From the NCBI RefSeq assembly GCF_009882975.1, contig NZ_WTUX01000019.1:254645-318644 (forward strand): 64,000 nucleotides of DNA, in the 5' to 3' direction. Below are positions 8,625 through 17,878 of this stretch, piece after piece (positions within the stretch are counted from its first letter, which is position 1; each line of letters opens with the position of its first letter). The stretch comes from Maritimibacter harenae (GTDB taxonomy: Bacteria > Pseudomonadota > Alphaproteobacteria > Rhodobacterales > Rhodobacteraceae). A program made the translations under genes and the position numbers. The notes below the pieces were generated by a model. The model was not told where the DNA came from. It was given only the letters and a program-made list of their open reading frames with translations, and searched no databases.

Positions 8625-9437
8625 ATGAAACTTGCCAGAACAGCCATTCTCGCCGTCGCGTCGGTCAGCTTCGGGTCCGCCGTCGTGCTGCACGCACAGG
8701 ACAATTCCGGGGAACCGGAGATGTCCGAGCTCGAACGCCGTCTTGACGTGGACAGCGTGCTCTTCAACGCGACGATCAACGAAGAGCCGGACGACGACCT
8801 CCTCGAACAGGGGCGGCTCGTGGCGATGGGAAGCTCCGAAAACGGGGGCTCCGGCATGGCCTGCATCACCTGCCACGGCGTCGACGGGCAGGGCGACGGG
8901 TCCGCCGCCTTCCCGCGTCTCGACGGACAGGCGGGCTGGTATCTCTACAAGCAGCTCGAGGACTACGCGAGCGGCGCGCGCCCCAACCGGGTGATGTCCG
9001 GCATCGCCGAGCGGCTCACCGAAGGCGAGCGCGAGGCGGTCGCGGCCTATTACGCCGCGATGCCGACGGGAGATCTCGACAATGCGCACGGGTCCATCGA
9101 CGGCAACCAGCTTCAATGGGGCGGGCAACTCGCCTCCGTGGGGTCGGCCGAGAAGGGCATCCCCGCCTGCGTCAACTGCCACGGCGCGCAAGGCACGGGT
9201 CTGCCGCCGTCGGTTCCCTACCTCGCCGGGCAATATGCCGGGTACATGGAGCTCCAGCTCGAACTCTGGAGCGAGGGCACGCGCGACAACGACGCGATGG
9301 ACGTCATGTCGACCATCGCCGAAAAGATGAGCGAAGAGGACATGCGCGCGGTGGCCGAGTACTACGCCCGCGTGACCAACCCCGAAACCGGCGGGGAACA
9401 GTCCGACACCGACTACGACATGCCCGCCGCGGAGTGA
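8625..9437 (+). CDS. dihaem cytochrome c subunit of the GMC dehydrogenase
   Basis: 270 residues with a signal peptide and two c-type haem sites, C80-ITC-H84 and C182-VNC-H186, each within its own cytochrome c domain. The usual cytochrome subunit of gluconate/fructose-type dehydrogenases has three haems, so this one is shorter by a domain. It is preceded by GGAGG and lies 12 bases after the flavin subunit, so it is the likely first electron acceptor, handing on to the membrane-anchored cytochrome and oxidase downstream. Confidence 0.88.
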   Translation: MKLARTAILAVASVSFGSAVVLHAQDNSGEPEMSELERRLDVDSVLFNATINEEPDDDLLEQGRLVAMGSSENGGSGMACITCHGVDGQGDGSAAFPRLDGQAGWYLYKQLEDYASGARPNRVMSGIAERLTEGEREAVAAYYAAMPTGDLDNAHGSIDGNQLQWGGQLASVGSAEKGIPACVNCHGAQGTGLPPSVPYLAGQYAGYMELQLELWSEGTRDNDAMDVMSTIAEKMSEEDMRAVAEYYARVTNPETGGEQSDTDYDMPAAE

Positions 9438-9443
9438 CGCGCA

Positions 9444-9962
9444 GTGGAGGGGGCGCAGAAAGCCGGCCGGATCCTTGCGACCGTCCTGGGTGGCCTGGCC
9501 ATCCTGGCGGTCTGCGGCGTGGTGGCGGCCTGGGCGGTCGCACGGCCTGACGCCGATCCGGTGACGGCCGCCTTCGAGCGTGCGGCGGCCCGCGTGTCGG
9601 CGCTGGTGGATTCCGTCCTGCCCGAACGCGTCGCGCCCGCCCCGGACTGGACGGAGCAGGCGATGGTGGTGGCCGACGGCGATCCGCGCAAGGGCGCGGC
9701 GCTCATCGACCGGTACGGCTGCGGCGCCTGCCACACGATCCCGGGCATCACGCGCGCGCAGGGCCGTGTCGGCCCCGGCCTCACGGGATTCCGCGACCAG
9801 GCCTACGTCGCCGGCGTGCTGCCGAACCGGCCGGGGCCGCTGGTGGACTGGCTTCAATCCCCGCCGCGCCATTCGCCGCAGACCGCGATGCCCGACATGG
9901 GCATCAGCGAAGCGCAGGCCGAGCATATTGCGGCCTACCTCTACACGCTGGAGGGGCGCTGA
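9444..9962 (+). CDS. membrane-anchored monohaem cytochrome c
   Basis: 172 residues. A hydrophobic helix (about 8-30) serves as anchor or uncleaved signal, and the single haem site is C93-GAC-H97, followed by IGPGLTGF-like sequence (VGPGLTGFRDQ) and a C-terminal methionine-containing TAMPDMGIS that can supply the axial ligand. It begins with GTG six bases after the dihaem cytochrome and ends one base before oxidase subunit II. This position suggests a donor to the caa3 oxidase. Confidence 0.82.
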   Translation: MEGAQKAGRILATVLGGLAILAVCGVVAAWAVARPDADPVTAAFERAAARVSALVDSVLPERVAPAPDWTEQAMVVADGDPRKGAALIDRYGCGACHTIPGITRAQGRVGPGLTGFRDQAYVAGVLPNRPGPLVDWLQSPPRHSPQTAMPDMGISEAQAEHIAAYLYTLEGR

Positions 9963-9963
9963 G

Positions 9964-10890
9964 ATGGAGCCCACGCTTGACACCTTTGCCGTTCAGGACA
10001 TGTCCAACGTCGCGGGGTTCGCCGCGGGCGAGACGCTCTGGCTGACGCTGATCATGACGGCCGGCGCGGTCGCGATCTTCATCGCCGTGATGGTGCTCGT
10101 CGTTCTCGCCTGGCGCGGACGCGGCGGTGGACGGACGTGGTGGATCATCGGCGGGGGCATCGTCTTTCCCGTCGTTGTCATGGCGCTCCTCTTCGTGCTC
10201 TCGACCTTCGTGCTGAGAAGCGTGGCCGCCCCGGCCGCGCCCGATCACGTGATCGAGGTGACGGGCAAGCAGTTCTGGTGGAACGTGGTCTACGACCCCG
10301 AGGGCCGCGCGCTGCGCGACGCCAACGAGGTCGTGCTGCCCCTGGGCGAACCGGTCGAGATCCGGCTGAAGAGCGCGGACGTGATCCATTCGTTCTGGGT
10401 GCCGCCGATCGCGGGCAAGATGGACATGATCCCGGGCCGGGTGAACACGCTGACCGTGACGGCCACCCGCGAAGGGCGCTTTCGCGGCCAGTGCGCCGAG
10501 TTCTGCGGGCTTTCCCATCCGCTGATGGCCTTCGAGGCGGTCGTGCTGCCCCCCGACGAGTACGACGCGTTCCTCGCCGATCTCGACCGCGAGGCGCATG
10601 ATGCCGTCACCCCGCAGGAGCGGCGCGGCGCCGAGGTCTTTCAATCCTCCGGCTGCGTGGCCTGCCACCGCGTGCAAGGCATCTCCGATGCCCGCATCGG
10701 CCCTGACCTCACCCGTATTGGGGCGCGCGCCGCGCTGGGCGCCGGGATGTGGGAGATGAACACCGGCAACCTCGCGGGCTGGATCGCCAACGTGGACGAC
10801 ATGAAACCGGGGGCCGAGATGCCCTCTTACAACCACCTGTCCGGGCCCGACCTGCGCGCCCTGGTCGCGTGGCTGGAGAGCCTGACATGA
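9964..10890 (+). CDS. ctaC: cytochrome c oxidase subunit II fused to cytochrome c (caa3 type)
   Basis: 308 residues: two membrane helices (about 20-45 and 55-78), then a CuA domain with ligands H142, C177, E179, C181, H185 and M188 (CAEFCGLSHPLM), then a fused cytochrome c with C231-VAC-H235. The fusion defines caa3-type oxidases, in which electrons enter through the tethered cytochrome. No cleavable lipoprotein signal is visible. It overlaps the subunit I gene by four bases, so translation is probably coupled. Confidence 0.94.
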   Translation: MEPTLDTFAVQDMSNVAGFAAGETLWLTLIMTAGAVAIFIAVMVLVVLAWRGRGGGRTWWIIGGGIVFPVVVMALLFVLSTFVLRSVAAPAAPDHVIEVTGKQFWWNVVYDPEGRALRDANEVVLPLGEPVEIRLKSADVIHSFWVPPIAGKMDMIPGRVNTLTVTATREGRFRGQCAEFCGLSHPLMAFEAVVLPPDEYDAFLADLDREAHDAVTPQERRGAEVFQSSGCVACHRVQGISDARIGPDLTRIGARAALGAGMWEMNTGNLAGWIANVDDMKPGAEMPSYNHLSGPDLRALVAWLESLT

Positions 10891-13403
10891 GCGTCACGGA
10901 GACACCGACCGCCTATTCCGGCGCGCGCAAGGGCGAGGACAAGAGCTTCGAGGGCGTCTGGGACACCCCGACGGGCCTGCGCAAGCTCTCCTCGGTCAGT
11001 CACCGGGTGGTGGGGCGGCGCTTCATCTACACCGGTTTCGTCTTCTTCCTGATCGCCGGCGTCCTCGCGCTCATGGTGCGCACGCAGCTCATCGTGCCGG
11101 GCAACACCTTTCTCGATCTCGAGACCTACAACCAGGTCTTCACGATGCACGGAACGCTGATGATGTTCCTGTTCGCGATCCCGATCCTCGAGGGCTTCGC
11201 GGTCTACCTCATCCCGCTCATGCTGGGCGCGCGCGACCTGATCTTCCCGCGCCTCGGGCAGTTCGGGTACTACTGCTACCTCTTCGGCGGCATCATCGTG
11301 CTGTCGTCCTTCCTGTTCGACGCCGCGCCCGACGGCGGGTGGTTCATGTACGTGCCCCTGTCGACCAAGGCGCATACGCCGGGCCTGTCGGCGGATTTCT
11401 GGCTGATCGGCATCACCTTCGCCGAGATCGCATCGGTCACGGCCGCGGTCGAACTGATCACCGCGATCCTGTGCGCCCGTGCGCCGGGGATGAGCCTGAC
11501 CAAGATGCCGGTCTTCGCCTGGTACATCCTGATCACCGCCTTCATGATCGCCATCGGCTTTCCGCCCCTCATCATCGGCTCCATCCTGCTCGAGGCGGAA
11601 CGCTTGCTGGCTCTTCCGTTCTTCGACCCGATGCTGGGGGGCGATCCTCTCCTGTGGCAGCACCTCTTCTGGCTCTTCGGTCACCCTGAGGTCTACATCA
11701 TCTTCCTGCCCGCCGCGGGCATGGTCGCCACGATGTTGCCGACCTTCGTGGGCAAGCCCCTCTTCGGTTACGGCTTTGCGGTGGCCGCGGTCGTCACGAT
11801 GGGGTTCATCAGCTTCGGGCTCTGGGCACACCACATGTTCGCCACGGGCCTGCCCATCCTGTCCTTGTCGCTCTTCTCGGCGGCTTCGAGCATGGTGGCG
11901 GTGCCGACCGCGATCCAGATCTTCTGTTTCATCGCAACGCTGGCTTCGGGCAGGCCGAGGCTCACCGTGCCCATGCTGTTCATCCTGGGGTTCCTGTCGA
12001 TCTTCGTGATCGGCGGCCTCACCGGCGTGATGCTGGCCAGCGTGCCGTTCAACTGGCAGGCGCATGACAGTTACTTCGTGGTCGCCCACCTCCATTATGT
12101 CCTGATAGGGGGCATGGTCTTCCCGCTCATCGGCGCGTTCTACTACTGGGCGCCGCATTTCACCGGTCGCATGATGTCCGAGCGGCTCGGGCGCTGGGTC
12201 TTCGGCCTGATGTTCGTGGGCTTCAACGCCACGTTCCTGCTCATGCACCTGACCGGCCTGCGCGGGATGCCCCGGCGCGTGGCCACCTATGCCGAGGGGC
12301 TGGGCTGGGACCGGCTGAACATGCTCAGCTCGATCGGGAGCTACATCCTTGCCGCCGGGATCGCGCTCTTCGTCTTCGACTTCTTCCGCAGCCGCCGACA
12401 CGGGCCGAAGGCCCCGCGCAATCCGTGGGGCGCGGGGACGCTCGAATGGCTCTACCCCCCGGTGGCGCCGGGCTTCAACTTCCACGCCATTCCGCCGGTC
12501 GAAAGCCGCGAGCCGCTGTGGGACCAGCCCGAGCTTCTCGAGCGCGAGGCGCACGAGGTCGATGGCGTGATGCACGGCATCCGGGACGGGCGGCGCGAAA
12601 CCCTGGGCTGCGATCCGGTCAGCGGCGCGCCGCTCTACGTCCTGCGCCTGCCGCATCCCACCTGGATCCCGATGCTGGCGGCGGCGGGGCTTGCCATCCT
12701 GTTCGGGGCGACGCTCGCCTCGGCCTACTGGGTGTGCGCCGTCGGCGGGGTGATCGCGCTCGCGGCCTTCACGCTCTGGGCGTGGGAGCCGTCGGACAGC
12801 GGCGTGACGCGCGATGCGGGCATGGGGCACGAGTTGCCGGTGAACGTGGTGGACAAGCGCGCCCACATGCATGTGGCGCTGGTCGGGACCATGCTGGTCC
12901 TGATGGCGCTCTTCGCCTCGCTGATCTTCGGTTTGCTCTACCTGTGGAACATCCGGCCCGACGCGGCCGAGACGGTCACCCGGCCGGGTCTGGTCGCTGC
13001 CGCCGTGGCGGTGGTCGCCGGGATCGCGGTCGCGGTCTTCGGCCAGTTTACCCGCCGCACGGCCGTGTCCGACCGCAACCTCGGCGCGATGGCGCTGTCG
13101 CTTCTCACCGCGGCCGCAGCGGTCGCCTCGGCCGGGGCGCTGGGCCTGTCGCTGATGCCGGTCGATCCCTGGGCCAGCGCGCTCGGTGCGACGCTCTGGG
13201 CGACCGGGGGCTTCACCGGCATCGTGCTCTTCGTTCTGCTCTACTGGGCGCTCTTCAACGCAGCCCGCCGCCTGACGCGGCGTACGGGGCCCGGGCAGTC
13301 GATGCCGGACTTCAACCTTGCCACGTTCGCGAAGGGCAGCGGGCTCATGGTCGTGGTCGCCGGTGCGTTCTTCATCGCGGGCGCGATGGGGGGTGTCGGA
13401 TGA
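10887..13403 (+). CDS. ctaD: cytochrome c oxidase subunit I-III fusion
   Basis: 838 residues. The subunit I part (to about 590) has all haem-copper ligands: H88 and H403 for low-spin haem, H401 for the high-spin haem, and H266, H315, H316 for CuB; the tyrosine at 270 in HPEVY can form the His-Tyr cross-link. Glu268 in the HPEV motif indicates a type A1 D-channel. After a poorly conserved membrane linker, residues about 650-838 form a subunit III domain (HMHVALVGTMLVLMALFASL). Fused I+III subunits are known in caa3 and related oxidases. The gene is translationally coupled on both sides. Confidence 0.93.
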   Translation: MSVTETPTAYSGARKGEDKSFEGVWDTPTGLRKLSSVSHRVVGRRFIYTGFVFFLIAGVLALMVRTQLIVPGNTFLDLETYNQVFTMHGTLMMFLFAIPILEGFAVYLIPLMLGARDLIFPRLGQFGYYCYLFGGIIVLSSFLFDAAPDGGWFMYVPLSTKAHTPGLSADFWLIGITFAEIASVTAAVELITAILCARAPGMSLTKMPVFAWYILITAFMIAIGFPPLIIGSILLEAERLLALPFFDPMLGGDPLLWQHLFWLFGHPEVYIIFLPAAGMVATMLPTFVGKPLFGYGFAVAAVVTMGFISFGLWAHHMFATGLPILSLSLFSAASSMVAVPTAIQIFCFIATLASGRPRLTVPMLFILGFLSIFVIGGLTGVMLASVPFNWQAHDSYFVVAHLHYVLIGGMVFPLIGAFYYWAPHFTGRMMSERLGRWVFGLMFVGFNATFLLMHLTGLRGMPRRVATYAEGLGWDRLNMLSSIGSYILAAGIALFVFDFFRSRRHGPKAPRNPWGAGTLEWLYPPVAPGFNFHAIPPVESREPLWDQPELLEREAHEVDGVMHGIRDGRRETLGCDPVSGAPLYVLRLPHPTWIPMLAAAGLAILFGATLASAYWVCAVGGVIALAAFTLWAWEPSDSGVTRDAGMGHELPVNVVDKRAHMHVALVGTMLVLMALFASLIFGLLYLWNIRPDAAETVTRPGLVAAAVAVVAGIAVAVFGQFTRRTAVSDRNLGAMALSLLTAAAAVASAGALGLSLMPVDPWASALGATLWATGGFTGIVLFVLLYWALFNAARRLTRRTGPGQSMPDFNLATFAKGSGLMVVVAGAFFIAGAMGGVG

Positions 13404-13714
13404 GCGATCTCACCCGCCAGATCGTCGCGATCGCGCGCCCCGGCCTGACCTGGGCCGTGCATTTCGTCGCGATCTACGCGCTCATCTCGGCGTCCTGCGC
13501 GGCGCGGGCGATGATCGGGCATCCGACGCTGGTGATCGCCGGGGGCGCCGTCACGGTGGTCGCGGTCGCGGCGTGCCTGTGGTCCGTCTTCGCCCCGCCG
13601 GCGGGCGGCAGCACCGACCTGCGGCGCGCGGCGGTCTGGGGCGGGCTCGTCTTCGCGCTGGCCTGCGTCGCCAACGCGTCGGCGCTCTTTCTCTTTCAAG
13701 GCTGTGGAGGCTGA
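13400..13714 (+). CDS. small membrane protein of the oxidase operon
   Basis: 104 residues with three hydrophobic segments (about 15-37, 42-62, 76-98) and no motif I recognise. It overlaps the ctaD stop by four bases and ends one base before ctaG. The position and size are those of a subunit IV-like or assembly component of the oxidase; homology to subunit IV cannot be claimed. Confidence 0.75.
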   Translation: MSDLTRQIVAIARPGLTWAVHFVAIYALISASCAARAMIGHPTLVIAGGAVTVVAVAACLWSVFAPPAGGSTDLRRAAVWGGLVFALACVANASALFLFQGCGG

Positions 13715-13715
13715 C

Positions 13716-14432
13716 ATGGACGACTACGTGCCTTTCTGCGGGACGCCCCCGCTGCCTTCCGAACTCATGAGCCGCTGGACCTTCGATCCCGTCCTGCTGG
13801 CCGGGCTGGCCATCGCGCTGGCGCTGGTCATCCGATTGACGAGCGGCCCGGCCCGGCGACAGGCGCTTGGCGGCTGGGCGCTCGTCGCGATCCTCTTCGT
13901 CTCGCCGCTCTGCGCCGCCTCGATGGCGCTGTTCTCGGCGCGGGTGGGACAGCACCTGCTGCTCACCCTCGTCGCGGCCCCGCTTCTGGCGACGATGCTC
14001 CGTCGCGCGCCGCCGCCGGCCTTCAGCGCCGCGGCGTTCGCCGCGCTGTTCTGGCTCTGGCACGTGCCCGGCCCCTACGCGCTCACGCTGCAATCCGACC
14101 TGGTCTACTGGGCGATGCACCTGAGCCTGCTGGGCGCGGTGGTCACGCTCTGGGCTTCGTTCCGCCAGTCGGTCGAGACCATGCCTTTCGCGACGATCCT
14201 GTCGGCGGCGGCGACGAGCGCGCAGATGACGCTCCTGTCGGTGCTCCTGATCTCGTCCACGCGCCTTTGGCATCCCTGGCACGCGTTGACCACGGGGCCC
14301 TTCGGCATGACCGCGCTGGGCGACCAGGTTCTGGCCGGCGCCCTCATGTGGGTCGCGGGCGGCCTGATCTTCTCGGCCCTCGTGGCGCTCCTGGCCTACC
14401 GCTACTTCGCCCTGTCGCGCCGCAGCGCCTGA
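13716..14432 (+). CDS. ctaG: CtaG-type (caa3_CtaG) oxidase assembly protein
   Basis: 238 residues with six or seven membrane segments and conserved WLWHVPGPY and STRLWHPWH segments, typical of the membrane CtaG family that inserts copper or stabilises caa3 oxidases. It is unrelated to Cox11, which is also sometimes named CtaG. It is last in the oxidase operon, followed by a GC-rich hairpin at 14463. Confidence 0.85.
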   Translation: MDDYVPFCGTPPLPSELMSRWTFDPVLLAGLAIALALVIRLTSGPARRQALGGWALVAILFVSPLCAASMALFSARVGQHLLLTLVAAPLLATMLRRAPPPAFSAAAFAALFWLWHVPGPYALTLQSDLVYWAMHLSLLGAVVTLWASFRQSVETMPFATILSAAATSAQMTLLSVLLISSTRLWHPWHALTTGPFGMTALGDQVLAGALMWVAGGLIFSALVALLAYRYFALSRRSA

Positions 14433-14462
14433 CGGGCCTCTCCCACAACCTGCCACGATGAC

Positions 14463-14485
14463 CGCCGCCCGGAGCCCGGGCGGCG
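14463..14485 (+). terminator. GC-rich hairpin at the end of the oxidase operon
   Basis: A perfect 10-bp stem (CGCCGCCCGG with CCGGGCGGCG) and a three-base loop, 30 bases after the ctaG stop. There is no T run, so it may only stabilise the 3' end or act with Rho. Confidence 0.5.
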
Positions 14486-14558
14486 CATGTCCGCGCGTCG
14501 GGCATTTCCCAAAACTTACCTCTTGATGTCAGTATTGCGCTTCCATATACTTACCCTC

Positions 14559-14897
14559 ATGGATAGCAATCAACCCGATCTCGACCTGGTCTTCTTCGCA
14601 ATGGCCGACGGCACGCGCCGCGCCGTGCTGCAGAAGCTGGGGGAGGGGCCGGCATCGGTCAGCGACCTGTCGGAGCCCTTCGACATGGCGCTGCCGCCGT
14701 TCATGAAGCACATCAAGATGCTCGAGAAGGCCAAGCTGATCACCACCCGCAAGGTTGGTCGCGTCCGCACCTGCGAGCTCAATCCCGACACCTATGCCGA
14801 TCTTGAAAACTGGCTCCACGAGCAAAGACGGCAGTGGGATTCTCGCTACCAGAAACTCGACGCACTCCTGACCCAAATGAAAGGGGCATCAGAATGA
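14559..14897 (+). CDS. ArsR-family winged-helix regulator
   Basis: 112 residues with the ArsR helix-turn-helix (MADGTRRAVLQKLGEGPASV, then DLSEPFDMALPPFMKHIKML) and no metal-binding cysteine pair. The subfamily regularly precedes an SRPBCC/AHSA1 gene, as here, where the stop overlaps the next start. An ATG at 14559 is preferred over an in-frame upstream start at 14487 because the family begins just before the VFFAMADGTRR segment. It probably represses its own operon. Confidence 0.88.
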   Translation: MDSNQPDLDLVFFAMADGTRRAVLQKLGEGPASVSDLSEPFDMALPPFMKHIKMLEKAKLITTRKVGRVRTCELNPDTYADLENWLHEQRRQWDSRYQKLDALLTQMKGASE

Positions 14898-15394
14898 AAC
14901 CCGATCTCCAGAACAGCTTCGTCGCCGACATGCAGAAAAGCCAGATCACCGTGCGACGCGAATTCGATGCTCCCAAGGACATGGTCTGGGAGTGCTATAC
15001 GAAATCGGACCTCCTCGATCGGTGGTTCGCGCCCGAACCGTTCACCGCGCAGACCAAGTCGATGGACTTTCGCCCCGGCGGGCATTGGCTCTTCGCGATG
15101 GTCAGCCCCGACGGGGACAAGCACTGGTCCCGGTTCGACTACGAAACCATCGATCCCAAGGACGGCTTCACGGCGCAGGATGCGTTCAGCGACGAAGACG
15201 GCAACATCAACCGCGACATGCCGGTCTCGACCTGGGAAGTCACGTTCGATGACCGGTCGTCCCGAACGCTCGTCCAGATCGTCACGACCTACGATTCCCC
15301 GGAAGCGGTGGACCAGGTCGTGCAGATGGGCATGGAAGAGGGGATCAAGGCGACCCTCGCGCAGCTCGAACGCCTGCTGAAGACCATGTCCTGA
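14894..15394 (+). CDS. SRPBCC/AHSA1 domain protein
   Basis: 166 residues with the START-like helix-grip fold signature REFDAPKDMVWECYTKSDLLDRWF and the FRPGGHWLFAM strand, typical of the Aha1-homology (AHSA1) family. These bind hydrophobic ligands in a cavity; no specific function is known. Its start overlaps the regulator's stop (ATGA), and a VOC-family gene follows 27 bases later, a recurring trio. Confidence 0.87.
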   Translation: MKPDLQNSFVADMQKSQITVRREFDAPKDMVWECYTKSDLLDRWFAPEPFTAQTKSMDFRPGGHWLFAMVSPDGDKHWSRFDYETIDPKDGFTAQDAFSDEDGNINRDMPVSTWEVTFDDRSSRTLVQIVTTYDSPEAVDQVVQMGMEEGIKATLAQLERLLKTMS

Positions 15395-15421
15395 AGCGAT
15401 CGCGACGAAAGGAGAGAGACC

Positions 15422-15898
15422 ATGACGGACCTCGTGAATTGCCTGTGGTACGACCACGGAGAAGCCGGGAAGGCCGCCGAATTCTACGCGGCGACCTTTC
15501 CCGACAGCCGCGTCGACAGCGTCAACCGCGCCCCCTCCGATTTTCCCGGCGGAGAGGCCGGGGCGGAGCTCACGGTCGAATTCACCGTGCTGGGGCGGAA
15601 ATTCCTCGGACTGAACGGCGGCCCGGCCTTCACTCCGAACGAATCCGTCTCTTTCATGGTGCTGACGGAGAACCAGGAAGAGACCGATCGCTACTGGAAC
15701 GCCATCGTCGGGAACGGCGGCGCGGAAAGCGATTGCGGCTGGTGCAAGGATCGCTGGGGCCACTCCTGGCAGATCACGCCGCGCCAGTTGATCGAGCTCA
15801 CGACATCCTCGGACCCCGACACGGCCCGCCGGGCCTTCGAGGCGATGATGACCATGAAGAAGATCGACATCGCGACGGTCGAGAACGCGGTGCGCTGA
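15422..15898 (+). CDS. PhnB-like VOC-fold protein (3-demethylubiquinone methyltransferase-like domain)
   Basis: 158 residues with the family hallmarks [21 protein letters not shown] near the start, [20 protein letters not shown] in the middle and [16 protein letters not shown] near the end. The PhnB-like family is a glyoxalase/bleomycin-resistance fold found in regulator/AHSA1/VOC gene sets; the enzyme name attached to the domain is historical and unproven. AAAGGAGAG precedes the start. Confidence 0.87.
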   Translation: MTDLVNCLWYDHGEAGKAAEFYAATFPDSRVDSVNRAPSDFPGGEAGAELTVEFTVLGRKFLGLNGGPAFTPNESVSFMVLTENQEETDRYWNAIVGNGGAESDCGWCKDRWGHSWQITPRQLIELTTSSDPDTARRAFEAMMTMKKIDIATVENAVR

Positions 15899-16048
15899 CG
15901 CGCGCCCGAAAGAAGGCTGCGCGGCGCCGCCCTGGAGCGGCGCCCCGGCCCATGTCCGCGTGACGCGCTCGTTTCGAAGCATGGCTGATTGCCGGGCGGC
16001 GCACGGAAAGCGGGGCGTTTCGCGATTATTCATCTATATGTCTTGATC

Positions 16049-16948
16049 ATGAACAGTCTGAATCTCGAACAGCTTCGCACCTTCCTCGCGGTCGTGCGCC
16101 TTGGCGGCATCCGAAAGGCTGCAAACGGCATGCATATCACCCAGCCCGCCGTCACCGCCCGGATCAAGGCGTTGGAGGCGACGCTTGCGGCAGAGCTTTT
16201 CGACCGAAGCTCGGCCGGGATGAAGCTCACCAAGCGCGGCGAGCTGCTTCTGACCTATGCCGAGAAATTCGAGCATCTCTCGGAGATGGTTGCGCGTGAC
16301 GTGATCCACCCGGATGGGATGGAGGGGCGCCTGCGGCTCGGCGTGTCCGAAACGATCGCGCAATGCTGGCTGCCGGAGCTGATCGCGCGTTGCCATCGCC
16401 GGTATCCGAACCTTGAGATCGAGTTCGACGTCGATATTTCGACCAACCTTCGTGCATCGTTGCTGGGCCATTCCCTGGACCTGGCGGTTCTGCTGGGCCC
16501 GATCTCGGAGCAATCGATCGACAATATCCCGCTGCCGGGGTTCGAGTTGACATGGTATGTCGCGGCGGATGCGCCCGAGCTCGACGATCCGGCCGATCAC
16601 CTGACACGACCGGTGTTGACCTATGCGCGCAACACGCGGCCCTACCGGGAACTCAAGGACATGTTGTTCGAACGGGTCGGGCCCGAGGTGCAGATCTTCC
16701 CGTCCTCGTCACTGTCGGCCTGCTTTCGCCTGGTCGAGGCCGGCCTCGGCGTCGCGGCGCTGCCGAAGGCGTTGGGCCGGGCGTTCCTCGAAGCGGGGAC
16801 GATCCGCAGCTTCGATCCGGGATGGGCCCCCAGCCCCCTGCAATTCACGGCCTCCTACCGTGGTGAGCCGACCAGCCACATGGTCCAGACGGCCGCCCGA
16901 CTGGCGCGTGAAGTGGCGCTGGACTATCAGGCATATCAAAAAAGCTGA
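16049..16948 (+). CDS. LysR-family transcriptional regulator
   Basis: 299 residues with an N-terminal winged helix (LNLEQLRTFLAVVRLGGIRK then AANGMHITQPAVTARIKALE) and a periplasmic-binding-fold effector domain from about 90. The start at 16049 is fixed by the family N-terminus; an open frame continues upstream to 15989. It lies 77 bases upstream of, and on the same strand as, the YcsI/TRAP/PxpBC operon, which it may control. Confidence 0.9.
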   Translation: MNSLNLEQLRTFLAVVRLGGIRKAANGMHITQPAVTARIKALEATLAAELFDRSSAGMKLTKRGELLLTYAEKFEHLSEMVARDVIHPDGMEGRLRLGVSETIAQCWLPELIARCHRRYPNLEIEFDVDISTNLRASLLGHSLDLAVLLGPISEQSIDNIPLPGFELTWYVAADAPELDDPADHLTRPVLTYARNTRPYRELKDMLFERVGPEVQIFPSSSLSACFRLVEAGLGVAALPKALGRAFLEAGTIRSFDPGWAPSPLQFTASYRGEPTSHMVQTAARLAREVALDYQAYQKS

Positions 16949-17025
16949 TCAATAATGAAAGAAATATACGATTTGCACTTATAAGGTGGGCTGGGCAACG
17001 TTCTCTGGAAAAGAGGATACAGCCC

Positions 17026-17853
17026 GTGATCACCGACCATATGCGCCTTCAGAACAGCGACCTGCCGGCCCTCCGCGCCGACATTCGCGCCGGCCGCTAT
17101 CGGTCACATACCGCGGGTCTCGGCGCCGGGTATCTCCAGACAAATCTTGTGATCCTGCCCGAAGCCTACGCGCTCGACTTCATGCGGTTCTGCCAGCGCA
17201 ATCCAAAGCCCTGTCCGCTCGTGGGCGTGTCCGACACCGGCGATCCGATGATGCGCACGCTGGGCCATGACATCGATATTCGGACCGACGTGCCGGCATA
17301 CAACGTCTATCGCGATGGATCCCTTGAAGGCAGCGTGACCGACATATCTGACCTTTGGACAGACGACATGGTGGCTTTCGCCCTGGGCTGTTCGTTCACG
17401 TTCGAGGATGCCCTTGCGCGCGCCGGCATCGCCGTCTGGCACGTCGAACACGACACGACGGTGCCGATGTTCCGGTCCAACATCCAGACCGTGGCCTCTG
17501 GCCCCTTCTCGGGCCGGATGGTCGTGTCGATGCGCGCCATTCCCGAGGACCGGGTCGACGACGCCGCGGCGATCTCGCGCCGGTTTCCATTGGCCCACGG
17601 CGCCCCGGTCCATGCGGGCGACCCGTCCGAGCTGGGCATCTCCGACATAACGCGCCCCGACTGGGGTGATCCCGCCCCTGTCGGGCCCGGGACGGTGCCG
17701 GTCTTCTGGGCCTGCGGGGTCACACCGCAGGTCGCGCTCGAAGCCGCCGCGCCGCGCCTCTGCATCACCCACAAGCCGGGGCACATGCTCATCACGGACA
17801 TACCGGACACCGCGGAGGTGCCCGTGCTGGCACCGACGCCAGGAAACCAATGA
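17026..17853 (+). CDS. YcsI/DUF1445 family protein (D-glutamate cyclase-like)
   Basis: 275 residues of the DUF1445 family, with conserved YLQTNLVILP, FMRFCQRNPKPCPL, FALGCSFTFEDAL and ITHKPGHMLITD segments. In Bacillus the homologue ycsI sits with the 5-oxoprolinase genes, and related proteins have been described as D-glutamate cyclases that make 5-oxo-D-proline; activity here is inferred. The GTG start at 17026 has AGAGGA eight bases upstream, whereas the in-frame ATG at 17041 lies too far from it. It heads an operon with a TRAP transporter and pxpB/pxpC. Confidence 0.83.
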   Translation: MITDHMRLQNSDLPALRADIRAGRYRSHTAGLGAGYLQTNLVILPEAYALDFMRFCQRNPKPCPLVGVSDTGDPMMRTLGHDIDIRTDVPAYNVYRDGSLEGSVTDISDLWTDDMVAFALGCSFTFEDALARAGIAVWHVEHDTTVPMFRSNIQTVASGPFSGRMVVSMRAIPEDRVDDAAAISRRFPLAHGAPVHAGDPSELGISDITRPDWGDPAPVGPGTVPVFWACGVTPQVALEAAAPRLCITHKPGHMLITDIPDTAEVPVLAPTPGNQ

Positions 17854-17878
17854 ACGAAGACCCAACAAGGAGAGAGAC

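Noticed and set aside
6060-9983. 1307-residue open frame on the minus strand opposite the dehydrogenase operon
   Set aside because: It is antiparallel to three well-supported genes with clear motifs, has Arg/His/Gly-biased composition and no recognisable domain: a GC-rich shadow frame.
15923-15944. GGCGCCGC/GCGGCGCC hairpin after the VOC gene as a terminator
   Set aside because: Eight-bp GC stem without T run; too common in GC-rich DNA to call.
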